From Scilla litardierei (Eukaryota > Streptophyta > Magnoliopsida > Asparagales > Asparagaceae): DNA of 64,000 bases. The notes beneath the pieces were generated by a model. It saw only the letters and a list, made by a program, of their open reading frames with translations. It was not told the DNA's origin and did not search any database. Shown one piece after another: positions 59,159 to 64,000 of this stretch (position 1 is the first letter of the stretch; every line of letters begins with the position of its first letter). Position numbers and translations under genes: made by a program. The DNA lies in assembly GCA_030789695.1 (NCBI GenBank), contig CM061132.1:154362817-154426816 (forward strand). The letters run 5' to 3'.

Positions 59159-62100
59159 GGAAGAGGAGGAGGTCGTTGGGGCCGTGGAGGCCGTGGACGA
59201 GGTCGCGGCGGCCCACGGGCCAACTTTGCTACCGCTGACGGACGACAGGAGACAGTGATGATCGAGGCAACGCCAGCTGAGGCGTCAGATCTAGAGCAGC
59301 GGAGACAGTCCAGGTCTACTACTGAGAGCTCGGAGAGTCATGCAGACCAGACTGGGGATATTACCTCGCCATTCGGTAACTTTGCCCACTTCGCTCACAC
59401 AGGCTCAGGTAACCGATTAGCCCTTTCATGTAGAGATCATATAGAGTGGATTATTGACTCAGGTGCATCTAGTCATGTGTCAGGAGCATATAGACAATTT
59501 TCCACATATAAACCACACACCATTCATGAAACCGTTCAGACAGCTGATGGCACATCCCAACCCATTAGAGGGATTGGTACTATTCAGTGCACTCCCTCCA
59601 TACGCCTCTCTTCAGTCCTTCACGTCCCATCATTTCCAGTCAACCTCTTATCTGTTGGTTCTATTGTTGATGATCTCGACTGTAGCATTACTTTTGACTC
59701 TACTCATTGTGTGTTGCAGGAAAGGAAGACTGGGAGGAGGCTTGGGACTGGCGTCAGACGTGATGGACTGTGGTACCTTGACAGAGCTAGTGGGGATGCT
59801 GCACTGGCTGTCGTTGGTGGAGAGAAGGAAAGGGATGTACTTTTGTTACATTGTCAGTTGGGACACTTGCCTTTTGATATTTTGAGTAAAATGTATCCAG
59901 ATGTTTTGAATAGAGTGAATGAAATGAATTTGAAATGTGATGCATGTGAATTTGGGAAACACACTAGGACGTCATATCCTAGTGTAGGGATGATGAGTGT
60001 AGAGAAATTTCATCTTATTCACTCAGATGTTTGGGGGCCCTACCCAGTGACTTCAGTAAGTGGGTTCAGGTGGTTTATCACCTTCATAGACTGTCATTCT
60101 CGGATGACATGGCTTTATATGATGAAAAACAAAGGTGAAGCGTTGAAGTGTTTTCAGGACTTCCATAAAAGTGTCAGAAATGTGTATGAGGCCAAGATCT
60201 GTGTCTTGAGAACGGATAATGGGACAGAGTATGTAAACAGGGAGTTTGCATCTTACCTATCTGAGAGTGGGATAACTCATCAAACCACTTGTCCCAACAC
60301 CCCCAACAAAACGGAGTTGCTGAAAGGAAGAATAGACACTTGTTGGAGGTAACTAAGTCACTCATGCTCACCATGAATGTACCTAAGATATTGTGGAGTG
60401 AAGCAGTGATAACAGCCACATATCTTATCAACAGGATGCCTTCACGGATCCTTGGTATGAAGTCTCCATGTGAGATTCTTATGGGAAAGAACACTTTTGT
60501 AGTTCCACCAAAAGTGTTCGGATGCACATGCTTTGTGAGGGATCATAGACCTTCTGTGGGGAAGCTGGATGCTCAGGCAATTAAATGCATATTTGTTGGG
60601 TATCCTTCAAATCAGAAAGGCTATAGGTGTTGGAGTCCCTCAGAAAGAAGGCTGTTTGTGAGCATGGATGTGACGTTCAGGGAGACTGACAGATTCTACA
60701 TCAGTATTTGATACTGGGGCCTCTCCAAGCACAGGAGGAGCTGGTCGAGAGGGGGAGACTGATGACAGGAGGGTAGTGGTTGGACTTATACCATGTCCTG
60801 TCAGGCCTACAGGTACTGGTCCTGATAGCAGGGAGGAAGAAAGGACATTGGTGGAGGAGGAGGAAGACAGGTTGTACGGCAGGAAATATAGCAGGAGACA
60901 GAAGGATAGTCATGGCGATGGAGAACAACAAGAAGTCATCTTCCCCACTGAAGAACCACTAGCTCCACTGCCACATGTCGAGACTGATCAGTCTATCACG
61001 CCTGCTCGAGTCCCGACTTCCTTACTGCCTTCCTCTCCTATCACGGATGGTAACCTTTCTTTACCTTCCTCTAGTTTAGATCTTCCACTTGCATCTCGTA
61101 GGGAGCCTCGTATCAATGCTGGCAGGCCTCCTGTACGGTATGGATATGAGACTGATATTGCTAATCATGTCTCCTATGCCTCTCTTACACCTGCATATAT
61201 ATAGGGCTATCATTGCATCCTTACAGTCTATCCCTATACCAAGTGATTGGCGAGTGGCAAAGCAACATCCCCAGTGGAAGAAAGCAATGCTCGAAGAACT
61301 TGAGGCACTGGAGAAGAACAAGACATGGAGACTTGTCTCACTTCCAGCAGGGAAGAAAGCTGTGGGCTGCAAGTGGGTATTCAAAATAAAGCAAACTTCA
61401 GAAGGGAAGGTGGACAGGTACAAGGCAAGGCTGGTTGCCAAGGGCTACAGTCAGACTTATGGAATTGATTATGATGAGACATTTGCCCCAGTGGCAAAGA
61501 TGAGTACTGTGAGAGTACTGATATCCTGTGCAGCGAATTTTGGATGGAAATTGCATCAGTTGGATGTAAAAAATGCCTTCTTGCATGGAGACTTACAGGA
61601 GGAGGTATACATGGAGGTCCCACCTGGCTTTGGCACACAACAGACGGTGGAAAAGGTGTGTAGACTGGACAAGTCCTTGTATGGGCTGAAGCAATCTCCA
61701 AGGGCATGGTTTGACAGGTTCAGGCGTGCAGTCATCACTATGGGCTACAAGTAGAGTAATGGTGATCATACTGTATTCTATAGACATTCAGGACAGCGGA
61801 TTACTCTTTTGGCTGTGTATGTTGATGATATTATTATCACTGGAGATGATGAGGAGGGAATCTCTCACTTGAAGGTGAGGCTGGCGAGAGAGTTTGAGGT
61901 CAAGGACCTTGAACAGTTGGGGTATTTTCTTGGACTGGAGATTGCCAGGTCCAGGAAGGGTATAGTTCTCTCACAGAGGAAGTATGCCCTGGATTTACTG
62001 GCTGAGACAGGTATGTTAGGATGTCGTCCAGCAGTCACTCCTATTGATCAGAATCATAGGTTGCATTCACAATCAGGGGAGCCAGTAGACAAAGAAAGGT

Positions 62101-62786
62101 ACCAGAGACTTGTTGGACGCCTTATCTACTTATGCCATACCAGACCTGACATTGCCTATGCTATCAGTGTGGTAAGTAGATACATGCATGATCCTAGGAC
62201 TGGACATATGGAGGCAGTCTTCAGGATACTGAGGTATCTGAAGAATAGTCCAGGAAAAGGCATACTATTTGGTAGTCATGGTCACATGAATGTGACAGGC
62301 TACTGTGATGCGGATTGGGCCAGTTGCCTAGATGATAGGAGATCGACCTCGGGCTACTGTGTGTTTGTTGGGGGCAACTTGGTCTCTTGGCGCAGCAAGA
62401 AGCAGGATTTGGTGGCTCGTTCCACTGCAGAGGCAGAGTATCGTGCTATGGTGCTTAGTACCTGTGAGATGATCTGGTTGAGATCACTCCTACATGAGCT
62501 ACGCCTGCTGAGAGAAGGACCATTGCGGTTGTTGTGTGATAACAAGTCTGCAATTAATATTGCCAACAACCCAGTGCAACATGATAGAACGAAGCATATA
62601 GAGATTGACAGGTTCTTCATTAAAGAAAGACTGGACAAGAAACAGTTGGAGATCTCCTACATTACTTCTGGACAACAACTAGCTGATTGTCTTACAAAGG
62701 GGTTGAACTCTAAAGGAGTAGAGGATGCTTATAACAAGATGGGCATGATAAATATCTTTTGCTCATCTTGTGGGGGAGTATTGTGA
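59159..62786 (+). pseudogene. pol of copia B, several lesions
   Basis: Protease, integrase, RT and RNase H as in copia A. Lesions relative to A: one base lost near 60301-60310 (in the integrase segment before NGVAERKN), a 20-bp deletion at about 60688 between 'gactg' direct repeats, an extra TA at about 61196-61202, and CAG to TAG at 61753-61755 in RT. The last part, 61809-62786, is open, with the YVDD site and the complete RNase H end LADCLTKGL to the stop. Confidence 0.9.
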
Positions 62787-62896
62787 GTTAAGTGTTAGTG
62801 TATTGGGTGTGTGTGTAAAGTAAAGTAAGAGGTAATATATATATGCGTGGTTAGCCATCTTGGTGGGCTAATCACTATTTTCCCAAAACTTCTACA
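62779..62896 (+). repeat. 3' LTR of copia B
   Basis: 118 bp, preceded by the polypurine tract 'tgggggag', followed by TSD GAGTG. Confidence 0.93.
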
Positions 62897-62901
62897 GAGT
62901 G

Positions 62902-63025
62902 TATATAATTTTTCGTGCCAAATACAACCAAAATATGAAAAAAGAGAAAAAGAGAAGACAAAGGAGGTGACAAATTCTCACTTTTTGGCACGAAAAACTA
63001 TATACATACCTTGATTTGGGGGTGT
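62902..63025. mobile_element. Right fragment of the MITE split by copia B
   Basis: Continues the MITE begun at 57689: 'tatataatttttcgtgcc' pairs with 'ggcacgaaaaactatata', and the outer 'cctcaaatcaagg' with 'ccttgatttgggg'. Confidence 0.7.
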
Positions 63026-63212
63026 ATATACCCCTTAATGTGGGAGTGTATATAGCACATCTCCAATTTTTTTTGTTTGGTTTTGGTTCTAATTTTTGCA
63101 GGGACCGCAGAGAGACGAGAAACATGTATGATTGACTGATATCCCATACAGTAAAGCCTATTCGTCTATGTTGTTGGATGTGCCAGCTGGCAGTACCTAT
63201 TAAGGTGTGATA

Positions 63213-63612
63213 CATATACACAGGGGTGTATATCGGTTTGTGTGCCAAATACAACCAAAAAACCTTTGACCGGTGATATTTCCGTCGTTTGGTGTCTGTT
63301 TTACGTGTTGTTGGTACTGTTGAAAATCTTATGAACAGTAGAAGCAATTGATACCAATTTAGTAGCCTTTCTTTGGCGTTTTCATCGAGTAGATCCTGAC
63401 TTATTCGAACGGCCAAAATCTGACATGAAAACGCCAATGGTCACCAAATTGGTATCAATGGCTTCTACTCTTCATAAGCTTTTCAACAGTACCAACGCGT
63501 GTATAACAGACATCAAACGACGAAAATATCACCGGTCAAAAGTTTTTTGTTTGTATTTGGCACGCAAACCGATACACACTACTTTGTGTATCTAGCACAC
63601 CTTTACCTATTT
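63213..63612. mobile_element. MITE with long inverted arms (about 165 bp)
   Basis: The left arm 'atatcggtttgtgtgccaaatac' through 'tttgaccggtgatattt', 'ttggtactgttgaaaa', 'attgataccaattt' and 'tggcgttttcat' pairs with the right arm 'atgaaaacgcca', 'aaattggtatcaat', 'ttttcaacagtaccaa', 'aatatcaccggtcaaa' and 'gtatttggcacgcaaaccgat'. The loop is short. It shares 'gtgccaaatacaaccaaaa' with the neighbouring split MITE. Confidence 0.8.
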
Positions 63613-64000
63613 TGGGAATTTGAATTTAGGCACCGAAAGGAATTTTTTTTTATTTCACATGAATTGAGAAATCAACTTTGTGGTAAACACTGAGAAAAAT
63701 GTACCCAGAAAAAATTCCTAAAAGAACAGCATTAGATATGCGCTATCCAATGTTGACCGCTGGTATATGATTTACACACACATACATAGAAGCCTATGTG
63801 CATTAGCTAGACAAAGGTAAAATCCCTCCTTGGTTCTCGGTCAAAATGCTCACTTTTCATTATTTTGAGTGATGGTAACTGTTTACTTTGATATTCATAT
63901 TCTAAAACATCAAAACACCAAATATTTAATGAACAAAATGGATTTTGCTTGTTCATTTGAACATTACCAAAAAATTATATTATTATGAAATCATTAAACT
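63613..64000. other. Intergenic, nothing recognised
   Basis: AT-rich. A short stretch near 63815-63915 ('aaaatgctcacttttcatt...atattctaaaacatcaaa') resembles text upstream of the glucanase copies, probably a common intergenic repeat. Confidence 0.5.

Larger units (their letters stand above)
57707..62896 (+). mobile_element. Ty1/copia element B with very short LTRs
   Basis: LTRs 57707-57822 (116 bp) and 62779-62896 (118 bp), TSD GAGTG at 57702-57706 and 62897-62901. Same family as copia A: coding region nearly identical, but LTR and leader are clearly diverged. About four substitutions plus a GT unit separate its own LTRs. gag is open, pol has several lesions. Confidence 0.95.

Overview
The window is nuclear DNA of a flowering plant. 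It holds spliced plant housekeeping genes, GC-rich single-intron beta-1,3-glucanase genes of a monocot-like type, and a dense load of Ty3/gypsy and Ty1/copia LTR retrotransposons, MITEs, a hAT-like element and SINE-like copies. The species is not identifiable from the sequence; a monocot or another large-genome angiosperm is my best guess.

Layout: (1) 1-18135 (+): the 3' part of the gene for the eta subunit of the cytosolic chaperonin CCT/TRiC (CCT7). Four exons are present and earlier exons lie left of the window. Its first in-window intron is 12.3 kb and carries a young but broken chromovirus-type gypsy element (3642-9052, TSD GATTT), nested MITEs, a hAT-like element with 8-bp TSD, and two SINE-like sequences. 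(2) 18500-26430 (-): a tandem duplication of a GH17 beta-1,3-glucanase gene, promoter included, with a decayed gypsy-type gag element between the copies. The left copy has lost about 84 bp of proximal promoter/leader and has a paired -1/+1 frameshift in its C-terminus; the right copy looks intact. (3) 26430-32856: degenerate repeats, then a minus-strand Athila/Tat-type gypsy fragment (gag plus long LTR). (4) 32857-37979: an LTR element with 0.7-0.8-kb LTRs and only copia pol scraps inside. (5) 38599-56652 (-): a complete five-exon cytosolic-type NAD-dependent glycerol-3-phosphate dehydrogenase gene. Its 15.4-kb intron 2 holds a gag-only copia-type element (41659-48913, TSD ATAAA), a MITE, and a copia element with about 111-bp LTRs (copia A, 49612-54744, TSD TGACA). 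(6) 57707-62896: a second member of that copia family (copia B, TSD GAGTG), inserted into a palindromic MITE just upstream of the dehydrogenase gene, followed by another MITE.

The host genes form no common pathway: chaperonin folding, cell-wall/defence glucan hydrolysis and glycerol-3-phosphate synthesis. I found no CRISPR, operon or phage-like system and nothing I would call a new biological system. The most interesting signals are the decaying glucanase copy, a TGA shared by both copia copies between otherwise in-frame gag and pol, the contrast between conserved bodies and diverged LTRs in those two copies, and GC-rich leader/gag segments in four retroelements that share the initiator-Met primer site. 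All boundaries and identities were read by eye; no alignment or search was run.
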